A program made the translations under genes and the position numbers. This document shows positions 25,207 through 36,377 of a stretch of DNA of 64,000 nucleotides, one piece after another. The notes beneath the pieces are model-generated. The model saw only the letters and a list, made by a program, of their open reading frames with translations. It searched no databases and was not told where the DNA came from. This DNA is from Symsagittifera roscoffensis. Lineage: Eukaryota > Xenacoelomorpha > Acoela > Convolutidae. Position 1 is the first letter of the stretch. Every line of letters starts with the position of its first letter. The stretch is taken from the NCBI RefSeq assembly GCF_963678635.1, contig NC_087065.1, positions 22,077,480 through 22,141,479 on the forward strand, read 5' to 3'.

Positions 25207-25527
25207 TTACCTGGAACAATATACTCTCAGCATCGACACTAACGTCCTATTCTGTCTTTCCACTAAGCCATTCGTCTGAGGGTGGTATGTCGTGGAGTGA
25301 GCCTGAGCGACCTGTGAGCGTCTCATAAGCTCTTTCGTAAGCTCTCCTACAAAAGCTGTTCCATTATCCGATTGAAACGTCATCGGACAGCCATGTCTCG
25401 CTATCCAGGTATTAATCAGGTGGTCGCATGTCTCTTCCGCCGAGGCAGTTATGCAGGGCACGGCCTCTGCATACTTCGTAAAATGATCTATCATGATCAA
25501 CACCTGATTATATTCACTGTCTGTCAT
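25207..25527 (-). pseudogene. pol: Copy B integrase catalytic core
   Basis: 106 codons hold the second and third residues of the DDE triad: Asp in FQSDNGTAF and Glu in NGLVERQNR, 35 residues apart. The first Asp (QIDHQKI) lies in the adjoining piece at about 25,540, across a Cys or Met codon changed to a stop. Integrase inserts the cDNA into host DNA. The core sequence is otherwise well kept. Confidence 0.9.
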
Positions 25528-26565
25528 TCATATCTTCTGGTGATCTATCTGCACCACCTCATTGAATTCAGACGACTCGATCGATTGTAATGGAAATCGC
25601 AGCTTTCTTGGATCCTTGACCTGTTGGCATGACAGACATGCTGTTACCCACTTCTCACATGCCTTTTCCATTCCAGGCCACTCAAAGCGCTTCAGGATCC
25701 TCTGATATACTTTATCGATCCCCTGATGGCCCATCTGATCATGCGACCTGAATAATAGTTCTGTCTGATAGAGTTGCGGTAACACTATCGCGTTATACTT
25801 GTATAGGACTCTGTCTTCTTCTCTTCTCTTGCAAGCCACAATCCCGTCCTTGTTCAAATATAACCTCCCTTCCTTCTGCATGAAGTACTGTCTCAGGATG
25901 CGATAACTATCTTCCTCGAGGTCCCCTTTATCCGGAGAACCATTCTCGATCCACCTTTTCAGGTTGCTTGTCATGCGATCATTTCTCTGCGCCCTTAGAA
26001 GATCCGAGAGTCTGTATCTCGCCTTTAAGTACGTCTTCATGACCCTCATCTGACTATTCAGCTCGTTGGGCTGGTGTGTGTCTTCTTCCATCTTAACGCA
26101 CCAAATCTTCGCCAACGGCTGTGTTTCTTGTTTAAACGGCTGAAGATCAGTCCTGACTACCTCTTTCTGAGGCAACAGACTTATAGAACGTTTCGATACC
26201 GCTATTGTCTCCAAATCATCCGCTGCGTTGTCAAAGACTCTTTCGCTTGGTATAAGGTAGCGATCGCTGTCAGGATCCTGGTACACCTCTCTGTCCAGAT
26301 CCCTTGCCCGAGTTTCCACTAGTAGTGTGTGGATCGCTAGTTCGGACAGTTCTGATCCCGAGCTCGAGTTCCTGTCTAAATAGGTGTCCATTCTTGAATT
26401 CCGGGAATTGTCATCCGTTGAAGAGGTTGTGCTGGAGACTGCACGCTCCTCCAGATCATGTCTGTGCCTTCTTCGCATCCATCTGAACTCCCCGGACGAA
26501 ACCCTGTTCTCTAGGTCCTTTTTCACATCAGGAATTTTCTCGTCTATCTCAGACTCCCCGGACAA
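25528..26565 (-). pseudogene. pol: Copy B spacer and integrase zinc finger
   Basis: 345 codons. The first 200 form the charged spacer after RNase H. The LSGE motifs at 26,488-26,498, 26,554-26,564 and 26,620-26,630 are 66 bases apart, the last two lying upstream of this piece's first codon. The end carries the HHCC finger (HDQMGHQG then CLSCQQ), which positions LTR ends, and the first catalytic Asp. It is preceded by a stop at about 26,570. Confidence 0.87.
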
Positions 26566-26676
26566 ATTTTATTGTCCCGGGTGTTGATCTTGTGATCGCT
26601 GGTTCTTCTCATCATTCGTCTCCCCGGACAAATAGTCTTGCAGCAGATTTTGTTCCGCCTTTTCACCTTCCTTATC

Positions 26677-27486
26677 CTAGTCCACAAAGGTGACGGTTTT
26701 CTTCCGCTTGCTGCTCCCCTGTTCTTTCTGTCCGTAAGAAGTACTGGTTAAAATCTCGTGGGGTATTGAGGATACTAGTTGCTGAACTATTGTCCTACAA
26801 TCCCTCTCGTTCTCTGCGTGCTGCCGTCTGGACGGCATGATCTTCACCTTCTCACTGACTGTTAGCGATGCCACTGCTGCTGTCCACTCGGGGTCATCTC
26901 TGGTCACTTCTCTTTCTAACAATCCACCCAGCATCCGCATCACTTGCGGTGTGACCTGCACCGTTTTATCCAATAATGAGAGGCTGTTTATGTTCATGCG
27001 AGAGAGTTCTTGCTGGACCAGATTCGAGCGCAGCATTAGATCCAAGGGGTCCAGGTCCCCCTTGGATAGGATCTTCTTTATCTCGGCTGCTTTCTCTACA
27101 GGTAACTCAGGATGCCCTGGAATTGGATGTCCAGACTTATCCAACCATCTCGTTAAGGGAAGCGCTTCATAAGTTTCTTTGTCCAGAAACTAGAATCCCT
27201 CCTTTATTTCCGCCTGATTTGCCTGCTTCTGCTCCAATCTTTCATAGAACTCAGTTTTCTTGCTGAGGCTGTCAGCATTCTGGTGTTTATCACGCATCCT
27301 ATGTTCGATTATCATATGGTAGCCATCCAATCTTACTATCCATCTACCAAAATAACTCTGATCCATCGAGTAGGTCTTCAACCAGGATAACGCTCTGTTG
27401 TCCACGCGTAACTTGAAGGGAGCGCTCCCCAAGTATGCACGGTACTTTTCCACGAAAGTGACTACTGCAAACTTGATACGGCCCAT
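26677..27486 (-). pseudogene. pol: Copy B RNase H C-terminal half and following spacer
   Basis: Two pieces (27,190-27,486 and 26,677-27,144) resume pol downstream of the large deletion. The first begins within RNase H at FAVVTFVEKYRAYLGS and includes the conserved LRVDNRALSWL and HQNADSLS tracts. A Ser codon changed to TAG at 27,190 splits them. The catalytic Asp residues of RNase H were lost in the deletion, so the enzyme cannot work. Confidence 0.88.
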
Positions 27487-29446
27487 AGACCTCTAGGTAG
27501 CGTCCATGAAGTTTCTTCATGCGAGGGCCACCCGTTGTTAGTAGTGCTCGCACAGCTCTCGACTCGGTGCGTGGCTCCACCTGCCTCAGATAATCTGCAT
27601 ATGTGTCCAAATGCATCAAAGTGAACTCGGATGGTTCACTCAAATTTCTGATCACCTGATGTCCAGCCACTGAGATTATCGAATGTATCTTGCTTCCTTG
27701 CGGCACCATGCCGAACCTCTGACCGGAGATCACATTAAGTTTCATTCTCAAACTGCTTGGTGCTTTAGTTTCTTCGAACTCCGTTGCTTCGAAGGTATTC
27801 AGTTGCTCCTGAAGTTTCTCATTCTCCAGTTCACGTTTCACTTTTTGTTCGATCTCTTTCGTCACCAGTTCCTGCTGCACTCTACTAAGAGCATCCCTCG
27901 CGGCTGCCCTATAATCAATCTTGAAGTCATCGGCCGCAGTTGCTGGTTCCGGTTCACGTGTCTCTTCTGTTACCGCTTGCATTTTCTTTGCCGCCAGCTC
28001 TTGAGGTTTATCTTTTTTGCGTGCCTCCGCTTCACTCAACAGGCGAGCCTTGCTGGCTTTCACTCCTGACAAAGCTTCTTCATGCCTTGGATGCTTGATG
28101 TCTGCCACTGCATCCCAGAATTGCGGACAATCTGATTTAAAAAGACCTTCCAAGTTGCAAAAGAAACACCTCGGGCCGAATTTTGCAATTACCCCTCTCA
28201 TGAAATCCTCATGGTCCAATTCTGACGCATCTTCGTCCTCGAGGCTAAAGCCTATTGCTTTCATGCCTTGTTTGTAAGTTGGGCATGCTGACACATGATG
28301 GTCAGCTGAACTGCAATTGGCACAAGAGCGTCTCTTGTCCATATCATCCCTTGGATTGTACCAATTGTTCCCTTGGTTTGCTGGTCCGTTGTTAAAATTG
28401 CCATAATTGTTCTTGTAGTATCCAGATCTCGAAGGAGGCGCGTTGGTTGATAGTGGTGTGTAATGCGTTGCTAGCACTGTTCGAAGTTCATCATTATTCA
28501 CGCCATCGATGAATTTTGAGGCAACTGCCAGGTTCATCCTTCGGTTTGACTCATCCGGTTGGCTGCGTCTTCTCAGCATTTCCAAGTCGTCTAGAAACTT
28601 GTCTATCGTTTCATCTTCCCGTTGTCTCCGTTTCTCGAAGCGCATCATTGCTTGGTGCCCCTGCACCCCTGATCCAAAACGGTTTAACAAGATTTCGAAG
28701 ATTTTCTCGGCTGTGTCACGCTGATATTGCTTCTTGGCCATGACACAGTTCAGGGCTGTCCCTTCCAAGTTGCTGGTGAGCGTGCTGCATTCCTGTCTCT
28801 CCGACAAGTCCTCTTCCTCGAAATTCAGCTTCATTACCTCTATCCAGGTATCAATACAGCCATCAGATTCGTCTTTATAGCATCTTGGTTTCTTAAAGAC
28901 TCTTCTGGACTTCTCACTGCGTTCATTGGTTCTGGATAACCTTGTAAGGAATGTCTCCAAAGACCTGTTTAGGGGTTCAAAGGCTGTGGCCATTGCCGTA
29001 GCATCCCTTGAGTGTCCCGCCTGAGTGTCCTCACACCTTGTCAAAGGCTCTGTATGCGGTGCATCCCTGCAATCCGAATAGCCGTGAGTGTTTACCGCTT
29101 GGCCCACATGACTCCTCCCCGGGCTTGCATGCCCTCTGTTACCGGAATCACTTCTCCCAGTCGCATGTGTGCCTTGCGTTGGTTGTTCATTAGAGGTCTG
29201 TCTGTTCCCCGTTGAACTTGCTCTACTGTTCGGGCCCCATGTTCTATTATCCCTTGTGGCATAGCCTGTTGAACTGCCCCTGCCTCTAGTGGATCCATAT
29301 GTCTTCCTCTTTTGATGTTCATTGAAGTTCACCTTCGGCTCCCTGCTGGGACCTCCCGAGTTCGGTTCCCCTTCTTTTGGTCCACTCTTGCTGCTTAGTA
29401 GCTCGTCCAACCTGTCCATGATAGCGTGAGTTCGCCTCTCCATCAT
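27480..29446 (-). pseudogene. gag: Copy B gag (basic region, capsid-like domain, zinc knuckles) to pre-protease
   Basis: The open frame runs from 29,446. It has a Gly/Ser/Arg-rich stretch (residues 20-110), the gag domain (about 175-325), knuckle one (CANCSSADHHVSAC) and a full second knuckle (CFFCNLEGLFKSDC) whose His has become Leu. Relative to C, 48 bases are missing in frame near 28,437. The frame reaches YGPYQV and then runs at 27,479 into RNase H sequence out of frame, because protease and RT are deleted. Confidence 0.9.
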
Positions 29447-29493
29447 CGCGTCTATCTTTGTGTCAAGAGTCCCAAGAGACTGCTCTTGCTGAA

Positions 29494-30669
29494 TTACTTC
29501 TCCATGTCATCTCTTAAGCGTAACTCTCTCTGTTCCGCTTCTCTTGTCATTCGCGACAAGTTCTCCGCCATATGCTCGTCCATTCTTTCTTTCAAGCGTT
29601 TTTCGCTCCTACCAACTTCTTGTCTATTGTGGTTTATTTCTTCCCGCAGTCTTTCTCTTTCAATGTGAACTGCCCTTTCTAGTTCACTCATTCTTATAGA
29701 CATCTGTTCATTTTGTTCTCCTAAACTATCCACTATGTTGTTTAAGGCTTCATCTAGTGCTGCCCCGTTATCCACGAGTGGCGTCACTAGTGGCGGTGTA
29801 ACCCTGTCGGTCCCAGGTAGCTTCGTGCTGGTCGAGATCCGGGCCTTGACTCTCTGCCTCGACGTCTTTTCATTATCCACCTCAGGATCCGCCAATGCGT
29901 TGCCTAGCCCTCTGTTTCTACTCTCCCCATTTTGCAGCTCTGAATTTGTCATAATCGCGAAGTCTCTTGACTGGCCCGGTGTGTTTACCTCTTTGCTTAT
30001 CGTTCTCACTACACCAAATTTGTCCCTTGTTCCAGTCTCTCTTCCGACGTATGCCTCATTCTCCTGCGTCGAACTATTGAGGCTGACTTGAGACCCAAAG
30101 TCCACTTGCTCTTCTTGGTCTTCCTCCTCCTGGGATTCACCTTCATTTCCTGCGCCCCCTCCCATGGTGAATGGAAAGATGTTTCCTAAGGTGTTCCTCA
30201 TTCTTTCTGAGAACGATGATGACGTTGTGTGTTTCTCAGTTCCGCATGCCATCATAGTGTTGTCTGTTGGAGATCTTCTAGTTGTCGCTATTTCAGTTGA
30301 GATGTCGGACAGTTTCGACATCTCCTCTCGATCCAATGTCCCGGTGGAAGTGGCAAAATCATGGCCTTGTTCCACCGGAGTAGATTCACTCGCCAGCCTT
30401 CTGCCTCTCCCTTCCAGTCCATGTACTTCCTGGTTGTCGTTCATGGCATGGTCCGTATTGACCTCCACTTCTAACAGTTTTTTTTGCTCTTCTGAGGTCT
30501 TCTGACTCCTTGTTTCAACCATTCTGCCTGAAACCGTCTCCCCTTTGTCGGTCCGGGCTCGTTTGATCCAATCCACAAAAGGATCGGTCATTGTTCTTCT
30601 TTGCTTTTTAGGTATGAATTTCCTAGAGCTATTACCCCGTTTAGGTATCATTAGCTTGTCTAGACTCAT
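29494..30669 (-). pseudogene. gag: Copy B gag N-terminal half
   Basis: Starts at the conserved ATG at 30,669 (MSLDK); an upstream in-frame ATG at 30,759 is specific to B. About 390 codons: an acidic Ser/Thr-rich first part with EEEDQEEQ, then a long coiled coil over the last 120 residues. A four-base deletion near 29,495 shifts the frame before DTKIDAMM. In copy C the same region reads through. Confidence 0.88.
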
Positions 30670-31069
30670 TCTCAATTTGTCACTTCTTAATGCATATACA
30701 CTCAATTCGATTGCTAGTGACCTTATTGTTTGACCATCAATAATAATGACACAACACAATAAATTTCACAAGATTCTATTAAATAGTGACCACGAATCCC
30801 TGTATGTTATCAGAGTACAGTTTGTATATAACTTATTCAGACTAACCGATTATCGTTCGTAGGATTTGAGAACTAGCCCAATATGATGTTATCAGTCAAT
30901 TTAAAAGATAGTGTACTCACTACCCAATCAAGCACAAATTATGTTGATTTAAAATCAAAAACTAACAAAAAAACATATAATGACAGAATATGAATACCTC
31001 TATAAAAAACGTAAGTGTATTGTACTTTTAGTTGGTCGCAGTACAATAGTCGAACTTATATTTTAAAGA

Positions 31070-31223
31070 AAAAGCTTTCCCTGCTTGGTGCTGCACCAAA
31101 CAGACAAAACTTTGAAGGCAGTAATTTTCTCAAGTGGGCGTCTATTGCACCCACCGAGTACTGTGTTACCTATCTGCCTTCGGACTGCCCGAGCTAGACC
31201 TATTAAAATCCTCAGGGCAGTCA
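31070..31223 (-). other. Conserved structured leader block, copy B
   Basis: Almost identical to the block in copies A and C. The GACTGCCC/GGGCAGTC stem is at 31,183-31,222, and the TTGGTGC/GCACCAA palindrome is intact. Confidence 0.6.
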
Positions 31224-31449
31224 CTTTTCACAAAAACGGATTGGGTTTCAATCTACACCAAATAATTACGCTCTTTTTAGTTTAGACTTAGTGTAGCGAA
31301 TATCCGAGTTCGGACCTGTTTTGTTTTGGTGTGGTTTTTACTGAAGGCAAGTTACCAGTGCAGTCACTGATTCCTAGCCTGTCTGCTAATAACCTAATAC
31401 CTCTCACTGTAGTTTTTCTTCCGTTTATCTAAGTCCTTTAAAGAAACAA

Positions 31450-31665
31450 TACCCCTCCGGATTGGAAAAAAATATATATATATAGGACCCTTCCGGACTA
31501 ACAAAATTTAGAGCCCTCCGGATTGGGACCCCTCTGAGTTAGTAGATATAAGACCATTCCGGATTGGGACCCCTCCGAATTAGCAAATATAAGACCCCTC
31601 CGGATTGGGACCCCTCCGAATTAGCAAATATAAGACCCCTCCGGATTGGGAGCCCTCTGGTTTGT
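31450..31665. repeat. CCTCCGGATT tandem array in LTR B
   Basis: About nine imperfect units. Two 42-base higher-order units (GACCCCTCCGGATTGG, then CCTCCGAATTAGCAAATATAA) are repeated almost exactly at about 31,555-31,640, indicating recent local duplication. Confidence 0.8.
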
Positions 31666-34580
31666 AATAGTAGCTTTTCGGAGATTTCCTTCTTTCAATC
31701 TATACCCCTCCGGATACGTTCTCCGATGCAATTTTGCTTTTTCAATTAACTAGGAAGGGTATGTACTGCTTTCCTAGACCCTTCCGGATTGAAGTTAAGC
31801 CTCTTATTTGACAATTCACGCTAACGGTGAAGGGTCTTATCGCTAGCCCAACTTCGGCTCGATTAAGGTTTTCTTGTGCCTTTAGCCTCCACTTTTCGTC
31901 TAAAACAGCCTAAAGTTACTCTATTCAACCGCTGTTACCTTTTGGTAGGGGTGTGAGGGCTTTTCTAAAAAAATTTTATAAAACGTGAAGGGTCTACCCT
32001 CCCAAATTGGTGAATTTGCTAAAAACAATCTCAAAAATTTTCACGCTTACTTTTTCGAAAAACTTTTGTCCCTATCAGTAAGCTCAGCTAATTTTTGATC
32101 TATTGATAATAAGATCAACTCGATATGCCCAGTAGTTCCAAAGTTATTAACCAAAACGTCTTTTTTCTAAAGTCAAAAAATTTGTCTCTTATAGGTTCCG
32201 CCTAACTTTTTCCGCAATTTTATTCTTTTCGACCTAAAAATTATTGATCCGAGCTCAAAAGACCTATACTTTTCTAGTTCAATGCAAAAGACCCGATCTA
32301 AAACGCTTTAGTTGAAAAAATTTGCGAAAAACTATGCTACCTGTACCCCTCCGGATTGATGAACCCACCAAATCAAACACGTTAAGTTCGATTTCTCTGC
32401 AACCCGGAAGGTTTTCGGGTAGCGGGTTTTAAAACTTGTAGATCCACTAGTGGACGTTGTCGGAACAACTATTTTTACTGTCCTAACTCAAAAATTTCAA
32501 AAAATTTTCTAAATTTATAGTGTTTCGTACTATCTAAAATTGCGAAAATTCGGTTTCCGGTACCAAAATAGTTCCAACCACTTCCGAACTAAACTTAACC
32601 GGTTCTATCTATTATGGTAGTGCAGTTACGATGTAACACACTATTTTTGCGCTTTTTTCCTTTTCAAAAAATATCGATATCTCAAAAATCGCGATTTGTG
32701 GGCGAATCAAAATATCGCTATTTTGACCCTAAAAACCGGTCTGCTTTCTGTGTTTTTCACTGAAAAACGGTATAGGAGTATTAATATAGGCTATATAAGT
32801 AATAATATTAGTAATACTATACCCCTCCTGATTTGTTTAATATCCGAATTAAGGTGCTTAACTCGGATATTCGCAGTTCGGTGAAGGGTCACTACAGTGC
32901 AGCACTGTCGAGCCCCCCACAGATTACTATCTTACTTTTTGTACCAAAAGGGATACAAAACTTGTTAACGATACCCAACAGTCGATCGTTGTTGTCCTTG
33001 AGCCCCTTCTTGTTGCTCCTTGTACTGCTTGCCGGATCAGTCTTCTCCCAAGACCCTTCCGAATTGAGCGCAAATCAGCTGACCTTTCCGGATTGGGCTC
33101 AATTTATCATTAACGTGCTTAAATGCTCAAATAACCCTACAGTACAAGCCTTACAAACGGCTACAAAATTGATCGTAACAATCCTGACTGATATAAATGC
33201 CTGTAACAACAATATATCTAACAACAACAAACTGGAGGGTCGAATCACATCTTGTCTGGGGGGATGATTTCTACTGATTTTTTATTTTTTTTTTTTTACT
33301 GTTTTTTGGTTTTTTATGGTTATTTTTTTATGTTTTTTGTTTTTCTTGGGTACTATACTACTTTTTGTTTGGTTTTATATATATTTTTAAGTGTTTTTGG
33401 TCACACACCTCTCAGGGAACGACGGGACCGCGAATCCCCCCACCCTTCCTGGTTCGTGAATTTTCGGTCTTAACTAGGTTAAAATCTATTCACGGTAATC
33501 CGGAAGGCTTCCGCGTTCCGAACTACCCTTCCGCCCCGGCGGTTTTGGCCTATTAAGGGCGTTAATGTGAGCATCCGCTCGGCGCGGAGTGCTCATTAAC
33601 GGTTCTGCCGGTCATGATGTTAAAAAAGAATAACACCCAGGAGCGCCATAAAAACATGTATGTAACATTCGCCCGGAAGATACATATCGACGGAGAACAA
33701 AACTGAGTCCTAAGACGACTGGCTAACACCTAAACAGAGCTTTGCATGCTTTTCACCGTCTCTACCAAGCCAGTACTTTCGGTGGTCTTTCTAACATCGG
33801 GTCGACAAAAAACGTTACTGCTTTCGGCTTCGGTCAAAACACTCAAATTAACTTAATTAAATGCAGAAATAGTGAGCCCATGGCTGGGTCTTTGTATCCC
33901 CAGACCACGAGGTCACTCCTAAAAACAGGGCTACTACTACTTATTGAATTATTATTGTTTTTGTTCAGTAGATAAAAATCATCATCTCCATCGAAGATGG
34001 ATCAACCCTTTCCCCCAACTCCTAGCTTCTCATTCTAGCAAAATGAATTCAGATGTTGATTAGATTCAATTCAGGACATGACAGGGAAGCTAAAAGTTCA
34101 TATAGGATGATAAAAGTTTCAGTCCCGAAACCCCTCCTGATTCTCGAATCCACTGAATCAAGCACGTTAAGCTTGATTTCTCTGTAACCCGGAAGGCTGG
34201 TTTCCACCCCTCACTGTTGTTAGCAACTGCCTTGCAACTATTGTAGCGACACAATAGTTGCAACTTGGAGCGGTCTCTGCTACTTCTGCTTTTCTCTGAT
34301 TCTGATTATCAAGTTTCTCGTTGTTGTCGTCGTCGCAACTATCGTTGTTGTGTCCTTCGACTTTTCTGCCAAAATGGCCGTTTCTGACGTTTCTCAGAAA
34401 TATGACGTCATAAATCGAATTTTTAAAATTTTAAAATACCAGAATATTCTAGCCCTCACTGTTTGGCCAATCGTTCCAATAACGCTCTTATTCCCTCAAA
34501 ATCGCCAATTCGGAAGGTTCACTGCTAAAATTTCGAATATGCTGAATCTGCATTTTGATCCATTCTTGTCGAATGTCACA

Positions 34581-34644
34581 TTCCAGCAGTTCTGTCGTAC
34601 GATCTGTTGATTTTGAAAAATAACTGATCTATTTGCCAGAATGG
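34581..34644. repeat. Junction repeat between copies B and C
   Basis: A 64-nt sequence that matches 14,945-15,008 with two differences. It abuts the outer edge of LTR B on the left and the broken 3' LTR of C on the right. Confidence 0.7.
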
Positions 34645-35562
34645 ATGTAACATTCGCCCGGAAGATACATATCGACGGATAACAAAACTAAGTCTTAAGA
34701 CGACTGGCTAGCGTCTAAACAGAGCTTTGCATGTTTTTCACCGTCTCTACCAAGCCAGTACTTTTCGGTGGTCTTTTCTAACATCGGGTCGACAAAAACG
34801 TTACTGTTCTCCGGCTTCGACCAGAACGCTCAAATTAACTGAATTACATGCAAAGATAGTGAGCTCATGGCTGGGTCTCAGTATCCCCAGACCACGAGGT
34901 CACTCCTAAAAACAGGGCTACTACTTATTATATTACTATTGTTTTTGTTCAGTAGATAAAAATCATCATCTCCATCGAAGATGGATCAACCCTTTCCCCC
35001 CCAACTCTTAGCATCTCATCCTTGTCAAAACTAATCCAAATATCAATTAAATTCAAGTCAGCACATGACAGGATGCTAAAAGTTCACACGAGTCAATAAA
35101 AGTTTTCCGTCCCGAGACCCTTCCGGATTCTTGAATCCGGTGAATCAAGCCCGTTGATCTCGATTTCTTCCCAATCCGGAAGGCTGGTTTCTTACCCTTC
35201 ACCGTTGTTCGCAACGGCCTTGCAACTATTGTAGCAGCACAATAGTTGCAACTCGGAACGTTCTCTGCAATCTGCTGCTGTTTTTCAATCACGATTGTCG
35301 TTGTTATCGTTAGCGCAACTAATGTTGTTGTGTTTTCTCACACGTTTTTTGTTAAAATGGCCGTTTCAGCATTTCTCAGAAACGTGACGTCATCATTCGA
35401 ATTTTTGAAATTTTAAAATACTAGAGTATTCCAGCCCTCACCGTTTGGCTAAACGTTCCAATAACGGCCTTAGTTCTTAAAAACCACCAATCCGGAAGGC
35501 TTACTGCTAAAATTCCGAATTCTGCAGAGATTGCATTTTTCACATTCTGGTCGAATGTCACA
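34645..35562 (-). repeat. Copy C 3' LTR, truncated
   Basis: Aligns end to end with 58,254-59,169. The break at 34,645 falls inside the LTR, where 64 nt of junction repeat are joined. The hairpin at 35,220-35,251 and TGACGTCA at 35,385-35,392 are kept. No target-site duplication can be tested because the far end is lost. Confidence 0.92.
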
Positions 35563-36377
35563 TACTCCCCGGACAGTCCGGTCAATGTCCTCATTGAATC
35601 GCGCAATGTTCTAAATGGTTACAGTGTCATCGAACAGAATTTACAAAATGCACGAAATTACTTTTATCTACGTCACATCGACTCACTGCAGAATATAAAT
35701 GGCATCATACTACATCACTATAGCCTTCAAATTCTCTCATTAACCTGCACTTTGAGGATACAACCTAAGATAAAACATATTTTCTGACTTCCAGTGTCAA
35801 TGTCCCGATTAAAACTTTTTCTCCTAGATTTAAAAGGTGTTGGCTTGCAGGACAGTCCTGCCAACCAACAAGCTAAAATTATCCTACTATGCTCCTTCCC
35901 TTCGGAAATCTTGCTTGTTTATTGTCCTGAATATTAAAACTAAGAAACTTTGTGGTTAGAAAGAACAATGTAACAACCTCCCTCCTCAAGAAGTTACTCA
36001 AGTTTTTCATGTCACCACAAAGTGATCAGTCTTCCTAAGTGATTAAAAACAATCATGCAGGCTGGAATATTTAAATATACTCTTCCCTTAAGCCTTTCTA
36101 AATAAATAATAAGTGTCTCTAAAGCCACTTCTGCTAAAATCAAAATGCAAATTTATAAATGCAACAATTTCAAAACTCAACAAAATGTTTCAGTTTTCAA
36201 TTACAACTTGGTTGCTTGGTTTCTCACTTGAGTTTTTCACACATATAAAACAATTCTGAGTTTTGACTTTTCTTCATCATTCCTTTGTTCTCTGCTTTTT
36301 TCGTCGTTTAGAAGTTCTAAAACTTCTAAATTCTTCTAATTTTCTTTCTTGTTGCCTCTTGTTTTCTCGACCATTCG
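35563..36377 (-). promoter_or_regulatory. Copy C 3' untranslated region and polypurine tract
   Basis: 815 bases between the ORF2 stop and the 3' LTR, without a convincing reading frame. Directly beside the LTR the element strand reads GTCCGGGGAGTA, the expected place of the polypurine tract that primes plus-strand DNA synthesis, although its purine run is short. It overlaps the perfect inverted repeat CCGGAC-A-GTCCGG. A second hairpin with arms GCAGGAC and GTCCTGC lies at about 35,840-35,856. The rest is AT-rich. Confidence 0.6.

Larger units (their letters stand above)
15074..34580 (-). mobile_element. Giant Ty3/gypsy-type LTR retrotransposon, copy B
   Basis: Copy B has a 5' LTR ending at 34,580, gag, a pol lacking protease, RT and half of RNase H, integrase, macro domain and most of ORF2. 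It stops at 15,074, so about 342 codons of ORF2, the 3' region and the 3' LTR are missing. Frameshifts and nonsense changes are fewer than in A and more than in C. It can serve only as a relic or as a donor for template switching. Confidence 0.92.
30670..34580 (-). repeat. Copy B leader plus 5' LTR
   Basis: 3.9 kb with the same order of parts as in A and C: leader block (31,070-31,223), CCTCCGGATT array (about 31,450-31,665), hairpins at 32,839-32,871, 33,560-33,601 and 34,232-34,263, and a TGACGTCA at 34,403-34,410. The outer edge is at 34,580. The inner edge is not resolved. T-rich DNA lies at 33,275-33,400. Confidence 0.87.

Noticed and set aside
32833..33267. Plus-strand frame in the LTR with a signal-peptide-like hydrophobic run (SLSPFLLLLVLLAGSVFS), present in all four copies
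   Set aside because: No ATG opens it in B, it is frameshifted in A and short in C and D, and it is antisense to the element. Conservation there may reflect LTR function.
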